A stretch of 64,000 bases of DNA from an uncultured Desulfomicrobiaceae bacterium (GTDB lineage: Bacteria > Desulfobacterota > Desulfovibrionia > Desulfovibrionales > Desulfomicrobiaceae): contig CALKRN010000005.1 in the NCBI GenBank assembly GCA_937989665.1, positions 102,080-166,079 of the forward strand, in the 5' to 3' direction. Positions 47,081-55,593 of this stretch are shown in pieces. How positions within the stretch are numbered: the first letter of the stretch is position 1; every line of letters begins with the position of its first letter. A program made the position numbers and the translations under genes. The notes under the pieces were generated by a model. The model had not been told where the DNA came from. It did no database searches and worked only from the letters and a program-made list of their open reading frames with translations.

Positions 47081-48127
47081 ATGGAAGGTCGCGATCGCGC
47101 CTACAAGGCAGCAGGTGTCCATATTGGGGCGGGCAATGCCCTGGTGGAGCGCATCAAACGGCACGTGGCTTCTACGCGCACCAAGGGTGTCGTGGGAGAT
47201 TTGGGTGGTTTTGGCGGGCTCTTCAAACCCAGTCTTACCAACTATCGTGATCCGGTGTTCGTGGCCGCTACCGATGGCGTGGGGACCAAGCTGCGTATCG
47301 CCTGGGACCTTGGGCGCCATGATACGATAGGGATCGACCTTGTGGCCATGAACGTCAACGATATCATTGTCCAAGGGGCTCGCCCGCTTATTTTCCTCGA
47401 CTACTTTGCCACCGGCAAGCTCGATGTGGATGTGGCAGAACAAGTCATTGCTGGTATCGCTGCGGGGTGCCGGCAGGCGGGCTGCGCCTTGATTGGTGGG
47501 GAAACCGCGGAGATGCCGGATTTTTACCGTCCAGGGGAGTACGACCTTGCAGGGTTTTGTGTGGGCATCGTGGACAATGACCGCATTGTGGATGGCTCTT
47601 CCGTTGGGGTGGGGGATGCCATCATTGGTTTGGCCTCCAGTGGGGCTCATTCCAATGGTTACTCCCTTATCCGCAAGATTGTGGCCGAAAGCGGTGTGTC
47701 TCTTGATGCCCCTTTTGGAGATACGGGCCAAACCCTGGGGGAAGTCCTTTTGACACCCACGCGCATCTATGTGGAGCCAGTCCTCCACCTGCTGCGGGAC
47801 TTTGATATCCATGGCATGGCCCATATCACCGGCGGCGGCTTTTACGATAACATCCCCCGCGTCCTGCCGCGCGGGACGATGGCGCATCTCGAGTTTGGCG
47901 CCTGGCCCGTGCCGTTGCTCTTTACGTGGCTGCGGGAGCAGGGCAACCTTGGGTGGGAAGAGATGCTTCAGATCTTCAACTGCGGCGTGGGCTATGTGCT
48001 TTTTGTAAAAAAAGGGATAGCCCAAGAAGTCCTCGACCGGCTTGCTGCCCTCCGCTGCCCGGGATGGCGTATTGGCGAGGTGCGTGAGCGGCCGCCAAAA
48101 GCTGAAGCGGTGCAGTTTGTTTTTTAA
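47081..48127 (+). CDS. purM: Phosphoribosylformylglycinamidine cyclo-ligase
   Basis: A 348-residue PurM (AIR synthetase) of standard size. It closes the imidazole ring of FGAM using ATP in de novo purine synthesis. Motifs: YKAAGVHIGAGNALVERIK at the start, VAATDGVGTKLRIA, the substrate loop NVNDIIVQGARPLIFLDYFA, GGETAEMPDFY and GLASSGAHSNGYSLIR. GGGAGGAAGG precedes the ATG. Monocistronic, ended by a strong bidirectional terminator. Confidence 0.97.
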   Translation: MEGRDRAYKAAGVHIGAGNALVERIKRHVASTRTKGVVGDLGGFGGLFKPSLTNYRDPVFVAATDGVGTKLRIAWDLGRHDTIGIDLVAMNVNDIIVQGARPLIFLDYFATGKLDVDVAEQVIAGIAAGCRQAGCALIGGETAEMPDFYRPGEYDLAGFCVGIVDNDRIVDGSSVGVGDAIIGLASSGAHSNGYSLIRKIVAESGVSLDAPFGDTGQTLGEVLLTPTRIYVEPVLHLLRDFDIHGMAHITGGGFYDNIPRVLPRGTMAHLEFGAWPVPLLFTWLREQGNLGWEEMLQIFNCGVGYVLFVKKGIAQEVLDRLAALRCPGWRIGEVRERPPKAEAVQFVF

Positions 48128-48149
48128 AACGACTCCAAAACGCTGAGAT

Positions 48150-48178
48150 AAAAAAGGCGCCGTTTCGGCGCCTTTTTT
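48150..48178. terminator. Bidirectional terminator between purM and peroxiredoxin genes
   Basis: A perfect 13-bp stem (48150-48162 with 48166-48178) whose arms end in six As and six Ts and whose loop is TTT. It can terminate both convergent genes. Confidence 0.92.
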
Positions 48179-48223
48179 GTCTGGTTGCGTGAAGGTCGGC
48201 TTGTCTTGGCTTCGGCCAGGGGG

Positions 48224-48868
48224 TTAGAGTTTTCGGTAACAGAACCACCAATCGTAGCTGTCCGGCTTGCCCATGCGGTCTTTGGCCGTGGCGACGTCTT
48301 TGGCCGGTGGGATGATAACGGCGTCTCCAATGAGTTCGTTGCTTGGCCAGCCTGCGGGCAGGGCGACGCAGTGCATATCTGAAGTTTGCAGCGCCCGGAC
48401 GCAGCGGAGGATCTCGTCAATGTTGCGACCTACTTCTTGGGGGTAGTAGAGGATGATGCGCACAATCCCTTTGTCGTCTACAATGAAGACAGCTCGTACT
48501 GTGTTTGTGCCTTTTCCTGGATGTACCATGCCAAGCTTGGAAGCGACTTTTCCCATGTCGTCGGCAATGACAGGGAACGTTATCTCTTCATTAATCTTTT
48601 CTTTGATCCACTCAATCCATTTGATATGAGAAAATACTTGGTCAATGGACAGTCCAATGAGCTCACAGTTGAGAGCCTTGAATTCGTTAGCTCGTTTTTG
48701 AAAAGCGACAAATTCAGTAGTGCATACTGGAGTAAAGTCCGCTGGATGGGAGAAAAGGACGAACCACTTCCCAGCCATGGCCTGAGGGAGCGTAAGAGTG
48801 CCTTGGGTAGTGAGCACGTCCATTTCCGGAAAGGCCTCGCCAAGCAAAGGAATACGGCATTCTTCCAT
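48224..48868 (-). CDS. Peroxiredoxin (Prx6/1-Cys type)
   Basis: A 214-residue peroxiredoxin. The peroxidatic Cys49 lies in [14 protein letters not shown]. The length and the C-terminal extension with DNA-free arm ([16 protein letters not shown]) fit the Prx6 group common in anaerobes and archaea. Additional Cys near the C-terminus (MHCVALPAG) may act as resolving residues. It reduces peroxides. It follows the rhodanese/beta-lactamase gene by 11 bases with GGAGG upstream, so the two form an operon that joins peroxide and sulphur detoxification. Confidence 0.93.
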   Translation of the reverse strand: MEECRIPLLGEAFPEMDVLTTQGTLTLPQAMAGKWFVLFSHPADFTPVCTTEFVAFQKRANEFKALNCELIGLSIDQVFSHIKWIEWIKEKINEEITFPVIADDMGKVASKLGMVHPGKGTNTVRAVFIVDDKGIVRIILYYPQEVGRNIDEILRCVRALQTSDMHCVALPAGWPSNELIGDAVIIPPAKDVATAKDRMGKPDSYDWWFCYRKL

Positions 48869-48879
48869 GAGGAACCTCC

Positions 48880-50280
48880 TTATGGTTGCGATGGGTTTGC
48901 AGTGGACAAGGAATAGCCAGCGCGGGTCCAGCCAAAGACCCCACCGGCGAGGGACGTGACGTTGGTATAGCCATGCTGCTGGAGGTATGACCCCGCAATG
49001 TTCGAACGGTAGCCAGAGGCACAGTACACCACAATTTCTTCGTCATTGGGTAGGGTGCAGCAGGCGGCGAGGATTTCTGTCAGGGGGAGGTACTGCGCTC
49101 CAGGGAGGTGGCCGCTCGACGTCTCTTGGGGGGTGCGCACGTCGATGAGTCGGATTTGAGGGAATGTGTTCAGCCGCTGGGCGAGCTCTGGGGGGCTGAC
49201 TTGTTTGAGGCGGTGCACCGGCATCCCTGCACTTATCCAAGTATTCATGCCGCCAGCAAGATAGCCAAGGATGTGATCGTAGCCAATGCGATGGAGTTCT
49301 GTGCGTATGGTTATCCAGGCGGCTTGATCCGGCACCACCAAAAGAAGATGGGCAAGAGGATCCACCACCATCCCCACCCAATTGGCTAGGGATTTCTCCA
49401 AACCAATGTTGATGGCACCAGGGATGTGCCCACCGCCAAAGGCCAGGGCATCTCGAACATCGAGAACGAGGGCGCCGTTTTCGCGATGCTGAAGGAACTC
49501 GCTCAGACTTAAGGCTTGGCTTTGCGGGCAGCGGTCAAGGAGCGGTGCCCCACGCATGTTGGTGGCAATGATGTGGCTAAAGCTCTTGGGCCGCACAGGG
49601 AAATCTTGGCGCATGCTTGCCGCAAAGGCCTCTTGAGAAGAAAATTGCAAGCGGGGGTTATGGCGGCGTTCGTAGCCCAGGGTGGAATTGGGTTTTGGGC
49701 TCATGCCCTTGCCACAGAGCGAGCCTGCCCCATGGGCGGGATAGACCTCCAAGTGGTCGGGTAAGGCCCCGAGTTTTTCGAATAATGATTGGTAAAGATT
49801 GGCGATTTGTTCCTCAAGGACCGCCTCGCCGACGAGGTCCGGCCGGCCAATATCGCCCACAAAGAGAAGATCCCCGGTGAGGATAAGCCACGGTTCGGGA
49901 GAGCGGACGAGGTCTGCCACGAGGATGGACAGAGAATGCGGGGTGTGCCCCGGGGTGTGGAGGATTTCTAAGCGTGCAGCGCCCGCGGTAAGGACTGTGC
50001 CCTCGGGGAGGGGAGTAAAGGGGAAGGTCACGGGTGAATCCGGATGCATGGCAATGGGGGCACCGGTGCGGGCCGCAAGCTCGTGGGCACCGGACACATG
50101 GTCCGCATGGACATGGGTATCGATGATGGCGGTGATGCGCATCCCTTCCTCGCGGGAGATGCGGAGGTAGTCGTCGATATCCCGTTTGGGGTCCACGACG
50201 ATCATCTCCCCAGCCGCTGGGCAGCCAAGGATATAAGAAAAGCAGCCAAGCCCCGGTGTTTGGATTTGCTGGAAGTACAT
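48880..50280 (-). CDS. Metallo-beta-lactamase/double rhodanese protein (persulfide dioxygenase-like)
   Basis: A 466-residue protein. The N-terminal metallo-beta-lactamase domain has THVHADH (His56, His58, Asp60, His61) and later HTPGHTPHS, the ETHE1-like pattern. Two rhodanese domains follow. The first ([20 protein letters not shown]) has LLVVPDQAA where the catalytic Cys is expected and is probably inactive. The second ([19 protein letters not shown]) keeps Cys420 in [10 protein letters not shown]. It likely oxidises or transfers persulfide sulphur. AAGGAG precedes ATG 50280. Linked with the peroxiredoxin gene downstream. Confidence 0.9.
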   Translation of the reverse strand: MYFQQIQTPGLGCFSYILGCPAAGEMIVVDPKRDIDDYLRISREEGMRITAIIDTHVHADHVSGAHELAARTGAPIAMHPDSPVTFPFTPLPEGTVLTAGAARLEILHTPGHTPHSLSILVADLVRSPEPWLILTGDLLFVGDIGRPDLVGEAVLEEQIANLYQSLFEKLGALPDHLEVYPAHGAGSLCGKGMSPKPNSTLGYERRHNPRLQFSSQEAFAASMRQDFPVRPKSFSHIIATNMRGAPLLDRCPQSQALSLSEFLQHRENGALVLDVRDALAFGGGHIPGAINIGLEKSLANWVGMVVDPLAHLLLVVPDQAAWITIRTELHRIGYDHILGYLAGGMNTWISAGMPVHRLKQVSPPELAQRLNTFPQIRLIDVRTPQETSSGHLPGAQYLPLTEILAACCTLPNDEEIVVYCASGYRSNIAGSYLQQHGYTNVTSLAGGVFGWTRAGYSLSTANPSQP

Positions 50281-50730
50281 GGCAGGCTCCTTGTCAGGTG
50301 GGCTAAGGGATAGCGGAGGCCCATCGCTCGTTTGGACCGACGGCACCTCGAGACAGAACCACGACTCTGTTTTTCTCGACGATTGCCACCGTTTTCTTGG
50401 CAGCAAGATGGTAGCTCGGCAAGGCCTTTATGGCCTGGATCGCCTTGGTATCAAAAGATGCCAAGCGTGGCGGGGCCGGAGCATCTCGACCCCTTGGGGG
50501 CGGCCTCAAAAGAGGCCATGGGGTGAAGGCCAGTGCTGGCCGCGCGCTGTGAGTGGACGGGAGCCCTGGTGAGGGAGGCTCTCTGGGGGAGTCAAGGCGC
50601 ACTGCGTCATCATGTATAGCACGGAAGACGGCTGGCGAGGGAAGGCTCTCTGGGGGAGGGGGGATGGCGTGGTCCCTGGGGAACACGTTTTTCAGGCGCG
50701 AAACCTGGCAGCTGGATGGGGTGGAGAGGC
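50281..50730. other. Non-coding gap with a short direct repeat
   Basis: About 450 bases between the flagellin-like gene and the rhodanese gene, both minus strand. Related segments of 26-27 bp lie at 50566-50591 and 50632-50658 (66 bp apart), sharing GGCTCTCTGGGGGAG. It should contain a terminator and a promoter; neither is obvious. Open frames here lack start signals and recognisable motifs. Confidence 0.5.
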
Positions 50731-51558
50731 TCAGCTTTGGAGGTCCATGAGCGTGCCGGTGCTGCGCAAAAGCAGACGCAGAAAAACTTCTTCGATGGAC
50801 AGGGTTGGCGTCGCACGCCGGGCCTCGGCGGCTTGGGCGAGGAGGTCTGCTTGGGCTTGAAGCTGGCTCGCGTGGCCGGCGAGGTTTTCTTTGCGGCGGG
50901 TATAGATGTCCGCCAGGGTCTCGGTGCCGGTAGTGGCAGAGGATAGGGCGGTGATGGCAGCGGCTCGGGCCGTGGCGTTGCTGAGGTCGGCGTTGATGGT
51001 GGTCCAGTCGACCAGGGTGGTGGTGTCCAGGCGCTGGAAGACGACGTGGAACCCATCTTGGGGTAGCCCTTGGATGTAGACTCGGCCTTGGGCATCAATG
51101 CGATCCGTGGGCCAGGTGGCGCCATCGAGCAGTGGGATGCCGTTGTACTGGGTGGTGTCCACGATGCTTTGGAGTTTCGTGTACAGGGCATCGTATTGGG
51201 GCTGGGCCACAGTGGCGGAGATATCGCCGGCATCGACGGCATCAGCGAGTTTTTTCATTTCGTTGAGGATGTCCTTCATGGTGGTGACAGCGCTGGCCGC
51301 TGTCCCCACCATGCTGGCGGCCTCGCGCACGTTGCGGGCGTTTTGGCCAATGGCGCGGGCATCGGCGCGCAGCCTGCCGGTGATGGCCTCGTCCAATGGA
51401 TTGGTGAGAGGGATAAGGGGTGGCTTGCCGAGGACCATGCGGCGCAGGTTGGCCCCCACCGGCGAGCCTTGAAAATAGACATTGAGCAGCCAGTCCTGCT
51501 GCCAGAGGCTGTTAGCGGTGCTGGCCACAAAAAGGCGTTCGAAGTCCGTAAGGGCCAT
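50731..51558 (-). CDS. Flagellin-like protein lacking the usual N-terminal D0 segment
   Basis: A 275-residue protein. Residues about 55-150 resemble the helical D1 part of flagellin or FlgL (ARNVREAASMVGTAASAVTTMKDILNEMKKLAD region, ending QYNGIPLLDG). The conserved extreme N-terminus of true flagellins is absent and replaced by ALTDFERLFVASTANSLWQQ. The C-terminus is helical but also not canonical. It lies after truA in a group with fliJ and motE, so a flagellar role is likely but undefined. ATG 51558 follows GGAG by 6 bases; a GTG at 51570 is an alternative. Confidence 0.75.
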   Translation of the reverse strand: MALTDFERLFVASTANSLWQQDWLLNVYFQGSPVGANLRRMVLGKPPLIPLTNPLDEAITGRLRADARAIGQNARNVREAASMVGTAASAVTTMKDILNEMKKLADAVDAGDISATVAQPQYDALYTKLQSIVDTTQYNGIPLLDGATWPTDRIDAQGRVYIQGLPQDGFHVVFQRLDTTTLVDWTTINADLSNATARAAAITALSSATTGTETLADIYTRRKENLAGHASQLQAQADLLAQAAEARRATPTLSIEEVFLRLLLRSTGTLMDLQS

Positions 51559-51609
51559 GGGAAACTCCACAGGGATTTGACTGCTTATCGGTTGGGCTTG
51601 CGGTTTTCT

Positions 51610-52362
51610 TTAGTCCAGGCGGTCATAAAACACCCGCTCCAAGCACAACCCTTGGGGAGGGACGGTTGCTGGGGCAGCAGCGCGGTTTCGGGCGGCGAGG
51701 ATGTCGGGGATGACGGTTGGAGTTAGGCGGCCTTGGCTGATGGCCACGAGCAGTCCCACGAGGTTGCGTACCATTTGCTTAAGAAACCCATTGGCTCGGA
51801 AACGGAGGGTGATCTCCCAGGGGGTGGGGCCGGGTTCGCGGGTGAGGAGCATGAGGGTACGGCAGGTGTCGGTGATGGGAGTACCGGTATTTTGGAAGCT
51901 GGCAAAGTCATGGGTGCCGAGGAGGTAGGTGGCCGCGGCATCCAGGGCGGCAAGATCGAGGGGGCCAACGGCCCAGGTCCAGGGGCGGCGCTGGGGCAGG
52001 AGAAAGTTTGCCTCGGTCCAGAGGGTGTAGGTGTATTCTTTGGCCGTGGCACTGAAACGGGCATGGAAATCAGGGGGCACGGTTTCGGCCTGGCGCACGC
52101 AGATGTCGTCGGGCAAGAGGGCATTGAGGGCCCGTTGCCAGGGGAGGTGGCCGCGATGGTCGGGGATATCAAAGTGGGCCACCTGGCCGAGGGCATGCAC
52201 CCCGGCATCAGTGCGGCCTGCTCCATGAACGCGAACGGGTTGGCCAGCGAGGCGCTGGAGGGCATTTTCGAGCACGCCCTGTACCGTAGGCCCGCTGCGC
52301 TGAAGCTGCCAGCCGTGGTAGTGGGTGCCGGTGTACGCCAGGGTGAGGCGAATGCGGGGCAC
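51610..52362 (-). CDS. truA: tRNA pseudouridine(38-40) synthase
   Basis: A 250-residue pseudouridine synthase with catalytic Asp52 in GAGRTDAGVHALGQ and an N-terminal AYTGTHYHGWQLQ. The C-terminal FLKQMVRNLVG is conserved. It modifies uridines 38-40 in the tRNA anticodon stem. GTG start overlaps the preceding motE TAG by one base. Confidence 0.95.
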   Translation of the reverse strand: MPRIRLTLAYTGTHYHGWQLQRSGPTVQGVLENALQRLAGQPVRVHGAGRTDAGVHALGQVAHFDIPDHRGHLPWQRALNALLPDDICVRQAETVPPDFHARFSATAKEYTYTLWTEANFLLPQRRPWTWAVGPLDLAALDAAATYLLGTHDFASFQNTGTPITDTCRTLMLLTREPGPTPWEITLRFRANGFLKQMVRNLVGLLVAISQGRLTPTVIPDILAARNRAAAPATVPPQGLCLERVFYDRLD

Positions 52363-53003
52363 TACTGGGCCCCAAAGGGGGTTTGCAGGCGGGTGAGGGC
52401 CTCGGAGAGTTTGGCTGCCTTGTCTGGTCGCACCGTGGAGAGGATTTCTCCGGCTTTCCGGCCGGTCATCCCTGCCAAAATTTTGACAGCGATAGTTTCA
52501 TCCAAGGCCTCGAGGGCAAGGCCGGCTTGCTGGGGCTTCATGTTGCTGTATACATCCACGAGGTGGCGGATCTTTTCGTCCTTGAGGATATCGGCTTTGT
52601 CCAGGAGGGCCTGGACCTGGGCCTGCAGGGTCTTGAGTTCCTGGAGTTTGCGGTCGAGGTCACCTTCGAGGGCGCGTAGGCTTGCTTCGCGCTGGTCGAG
52701 GGCCAGTTCGCGCTCCCGTAGTTCTTGGAGGCGCACGGGCAGGGGTTTATCCGCGGTGGCGTTTGTGGCTGGAACTGGGGCTGGTTCTGCCGGATTCGGG
52801 CTCGGAGTCGGCTCGGCGGCCTGGGCCTGGGGGGCAGCTTGGGCCGGCAGGGGCGTTGGAGGAGACCAGGCCAAAAGGAGGAGTAGGGCGAGCTTCCCCA
52901 AGGCAACCAGGGCGATCACCCCAAAGAGCTTAGCTATCCCGACGGCAGTAGGCCAGGGTCGCGGTTTCGTCGAGGGTGCATTGGTCACGGCGCATCTCTT
53001 CAT
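52362..53003 (-). CDS. motE: MotE-like flagellar protein (MgtE-N/FliG-like domain)
   Basis: About 213 residues. One N-terminal membrane helix (IAKLFGVIALVALGKLALLLLLAW), a Pro/Ala-rich linker, a coiled coil (LQELRERELALDQREASLRALEGDLDR region) and a C-terminal segment with VDVYSNMKPQQAGLALEALDETIAVKILAGM, typical of the MgtE-N-like domain of MotE. MotE assists the stator protein MotC or the flagellar motor in the periplasm. The start overlaps fliJ by 74 bases; GTG 52988 would reduce this to 59. One-base overlap with truA downstream. Confidence 0.82.
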   Translation of the reverse strand: MKRCAVTNAPSTKPRPWPTAVGIAKLFGVIALVALGKLALLLLLAWSPPTPLPAQAAPQAQAAEPTPSPNPAEPAPVPATNATADKPLPVRLQELRERELALDQREASLRALEGDLDRKLQELKTLQAQVQALLDKADILKDEKIRHLVDVYSNMKPQQAGLALEALDETIAVKILAGMTGRKAGEILSTVRPDKAAKLSEALTRLQTPFGAQ

Positions 53004-53367
53004 AAGTGTGGCGGATAAGGTGGCGGTGGCGCAGCTGCTCGAGGAGTTTGCGTTCGGTAGCGCGCTGCAAAAGTTCCTGGCGACGGAATGCGATGAGGGC
53101 CGCAAGCTCGTCAAGGCGGCGGCGGCAGACAGCTACGGAGTCGTCGAGCCGACGCAAATAGTGCTGCCACAACCAAGAGTCGGCAGCACTGTGGGTTTCC
53201 TTGCCTTGGCGGGAGCGGGCCGCCCTTCGTTCGTCTTCCAATGCGGCCAAGCGGCGTTCTTCATTGGCCAGGGCCCCTTCGGCCTGGGCCAGGGCGAGTT
53301 TGGCTTCGTCTTCGCGGCGCTCGCGGTACTCGAGCAGTTTCTGGAGGCGAAAGCGGAAGGGGGCCAT
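52930..53367 (-). CDS. fliJ: Flagellar export protein FliJ
   Basis: A 145-residue, almost wholly helical, highly charged protein starting FRFRLQKLLEYRERREDEAKLALA, the characteristic FliJ N-terminus (residues 4-27). FliJ is the stalk-like chaperone of the flagellar type III export ATPase FliI. The start at 53367 has GGAGGAG 3-9 bases upstream; a much longer frame is rejected. First gene of the fliJ-motE-truA-flagellin-like group. FliI is not in the window. Confidence 0.88.
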   Translation of the reverse strand: MAPFRFRLQKLLEYRERREDEAKLALAQAEGALANEERRLAALEDERRAARSRQGKETHSAADSWLWQHYLRRLDDSVAVCRRRLDELAALIAFRRQELLQRATERKLLEQLRHRHLIRHTYEEMRRDQCTLDETATLAYCRRDS

Positions 53368-53495
53368 GACTCCTCCAATTGGGTTTGGCGCAAACGAAGC
53401 AAAAATTGTGCTCAACCTAAAAACATTGCTCGGCATCAGGCTTGAGGAGCAGGGAGCGAACCCATCGGCGCCTTCCATGGAGCTCTTCAGCCCAA

Positions 53496-53523
53496 AAACA
53501 CTGCCCGGCACAGGGCCGGGCAG
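53496..53523 (-). terminator. Terminator of the nitronate monooxygenase-like gene
   Basis: Read on the minus strand, a 9-bp GC-rich stem (53523-53515 with 53509-53501, 5-base loop) is followed by GTGTTTTT. It lies about 30 bases after the gene's stop. Confidence 0.8.
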
Positions 53524-53551
53524 CAGTAGAGGACTTCGGGGCAAGGGGGCC

Positions 53552-54646
53552 TTAGATGGCGCAGCAGGGGGAGCCAGTCACGGCTTGGCGGAAGCCTTCC
53601 CGCAAGGAATCGATCAACTCGCGTACCGAGATGATCTTGTCTACCCGCCAGGCATTGGCGCCGGCAAAGGCAAAGCCATGCTGGAGCAGGCCTTTTTTGG
53701 CATTGGTGAGGGCAAGGCCGATGCAATAGGGGCTCTTCGTGTAATCGCAGGTGGCCACGCAATGGAACGGACAGGTAAAGGGTTTTTTAAGGCCGCGTTT
53801 CACATCCTCAAGGAAGGAGCTGATAATTGCCCGCCCCGGTAAGCCCACCGGGCTGTTGATGATCTGGATGTCCTCGGGTTTGGCTTGGATGTAGGCTTCT
53901 TTGAATCGTTGATCCGCGTCGCACTCATGGGTGGCGACAAAACGTGTCCCCATCTGGACTCCGGCAGCGCCTAATTGAAGGAATTTGTGGATATCCGCGC
54001 CGTCGTACACTCCACCGGCAGCGATGACTGGGATGGGGCGCTGGGCGCGCTCTTCGTACTCGCGCACTGCCTCGATGACCTCTGGGACGATGCGATCGAG
54101 GGCATATTGTGGGTCGTCGATTTGTTCCGGCTTGAAGCCGAGGTGGCCGCCAGCCTTGGGGCCTTCAACGACGAAGGCGTCTGGCAAATAAGCGAATTTA
54201 CTCATCCATTTCTTACAGATGATGCTTGCTGCCCGGGCGGAAGAAACGATGGGCACGAGTTTGGTCCGCGCGCCTTGCACATAACTGGGGAGGTCGAGGG
54301 GCAGGCCAGCACCGGCAAAGATGATGTCCGCCCCCTCTTTGATGGCAGTGCGCACCATGTCGCTGAAGTTGGTGAGGGCCACCATGATGTTGACGCCAAG
54401 GATCCCTTCAGCCTTGGCCCGGGCGGCGCGGATTTCGCGCGTCAAGGCCCGGATATTGGCTTCCCGGTAGTTGGAGCCGATGTCGGGCTCGCCCATGCCG
54501 ATCATGGCCGCGGCAATGACGCCGATGCCGCCTTCTCGCATGACGGCAGACGCCAAGTTGGACAAGGAGATGCCCACGCCCATACCGCCTTGAATAATGG
54601 GCACGCGGGCGAGAAGGTCGCCAATACGTAAACTTGGGAAGTCCAT
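53552..54646 (-). CDS. Nitronate monooxygenase-family flavoprotein
   Basis: A 364-residue TIM-barrel FMN protein of the NPD/2-nitropropane dioxygenase family: LLARVPIIQGGMGVGIS at the start, GADIIFAGAGLPLDLP, FVVEGPKAGGHLG, PVIAAGGVYDGADI and LGAAGVQMGTRFVAT. A C-terminal Cys-rich part (FTCPFHCVATCDYTKSPYC) marks a subgroup found in anaerobes. Homologues include nitronate oxidases and FabK-like enoyl-ACP reductases, so the reaction is uncertain. ATG 54646 has GAGG upstream. Monocistronic with its own terminator. Confidence 0.85.
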   Translation of the reverse strand: MDFPSLRIGDLLARVPIIQGGMGVGISLSNLASAVMREGGIGVIAAAMIGMGEPDIGSNYREANIRALTREIRAARAKAEGILGVNIMVALTNFSDMVRTAIKEGADIIFAGAGLPLDLPSYVQGARTKLVPIVSSARAASIICKKWMSKFAYLPDAFVVEGPKAGGHLGFKPEQIDDPQYALDRIVPEVIEAVREYEERAQRPIPVIAAGGVYDGADIHKFLQLGAAGVQMGTRFVATHECDADQRFKEAYIQAKPEDIQIINSPVGLPGRAIISSFLEDVKRGLKKPFTCPFHCVATCDYTKSPYCIGLALTNAKKGLLQHGFAFAGANAWRVDKIISVRELIDSLREGFRQAVTGSPCCAI

Positions 54647-54858
54647 AGATACCTCGTGGGACGTGGCCGGAAGGCCGGATGCAGGATAGCCTTGAGTAAC
54701 GGCTCGGACAGGCTGACCATAGGGGATTTGGGTGTGGGGGTCAAATGGCTGGCGGAGAGAAGGAGGGCGCCGCAAGACGGGAGTTTGGCGCGGGGCGGCG
54801 TTGGCAGCAGTTGTCCCGAGCGCAGAAAATCGGGATGTGGTGGGGAAAGGATGCGAAA

Positions 54859-55593
54859 CTATGCAAGGACAAGCGTCGCTGTCTCGGTCAGGACGACGGT
54901 GGCGCCAAGAAAGTCCCCATTGAGCCCGCCGTGGCGTCGTCCAAGGTGCAGGAGCATCCCCACCACCCCAGTGCCGACCCCGATGGTGAGAAAGAGTCTC
55001 TCCGGCGGGAGGAAGATCGCGGCCAGGGCGGCAGCAGCCGCCAGGTTGACCGCAAGCCCTGAGGTGGCCCCGCGCAAGGTGAAGGCCCCGAGGCCTGGTC
55101 GAGCGAGGGAGCGGCCGAGATGGGCGAGGGCGAGGCAGGCCACGCGGCCAAAGACTGGGGCCAGGATAATAGGGGCAACCCGTTGGTGCGCCAGGAGCGC
55201 GCCAGCTGCCGTGGCCTGGAGGCCGATGCCAAGGGTCACGGCGAGCACCCCGAATGCACCGGTGCGGCTATCCTTGAGAATGGCCCAAAATCGTCCTCCT
55301 TGGGCGCCTGCTCCCCAGGCATCGGCAACATCGGCCAGGCCGTCCCAGTGGAGGCCTCGGGTGAGGAGGATATTTATGGCCACCAGCAGCCATCCGAGTA
55401 CCGCTGGAGGGAAAAGAGGCCGCAGCAAGACGGCCCCTGCCCCTAGGAACAGCCCCAGGCCGAGGCCAATTGCAGGATAAAAAGGGACACTGGCCTCCAT
55501 TTCTTCTGGAGCGATCAGGCGCGGACCAGGCACGATGGTCAGAAAGGCCGCCGCCAGGTGGAGGCGGCGCAAGAGGGTGCGCAGGCGGCTCAT
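54859..55593 (-). CDS. cobS: Adenosylcobinamide-GDP ribazoletransferase (cobalamin synthase)
   Basis: A 244-residue membrane protein with several hydrophobic helices. LAAAFLTIVPGPR near the start and the acidic motif LTRGLHWDGLADVADAWG are the CobS signature. It joins adenosylcobinamide-GDP to alpha-ribazole in the last steps of B12 synthesis. Its ATG overlaps the TGA of the upstream SAM hydrolase-type gene (ATGA). No CobU/CobT is adjacent. No cobalamin riboswitch is visible upstream of the pair. Confidence 0.93.
   Translation of the reverse strand: MSRLRTLLRRLHLAAAFLTIVPGPRLIAPEEMEASVPFYPAIGLGLGLFLGAGAVLLRPLFPPAVLGWLLVAINILLTRGLHWDGLADVADAWGAGAQGGRFWAILKDSRTGAFGVLAVTLGIGLQATAAGALLAHQRVAPIILAPVFGRVACLALAHLGRSLARPGLGAFTLRGATSGLAVNLAAAAALAAIFLPPERLFLTIGVGTGVVGMLLHLGRRHGGLNGDFLGATVVLTETATLVLA

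Noticed and set aside
50303..50686. 127-codon minus-strand open frame before the rhodanese gene
   Set aside because: Low-complexity Pro/Ala/Arg sequence, no SD, no motif.
51733..53445. 570-codon plus-strand open frame
   Set aside because: Antisense to truA, motE and fliJ, which have clear family motifs and start signals.
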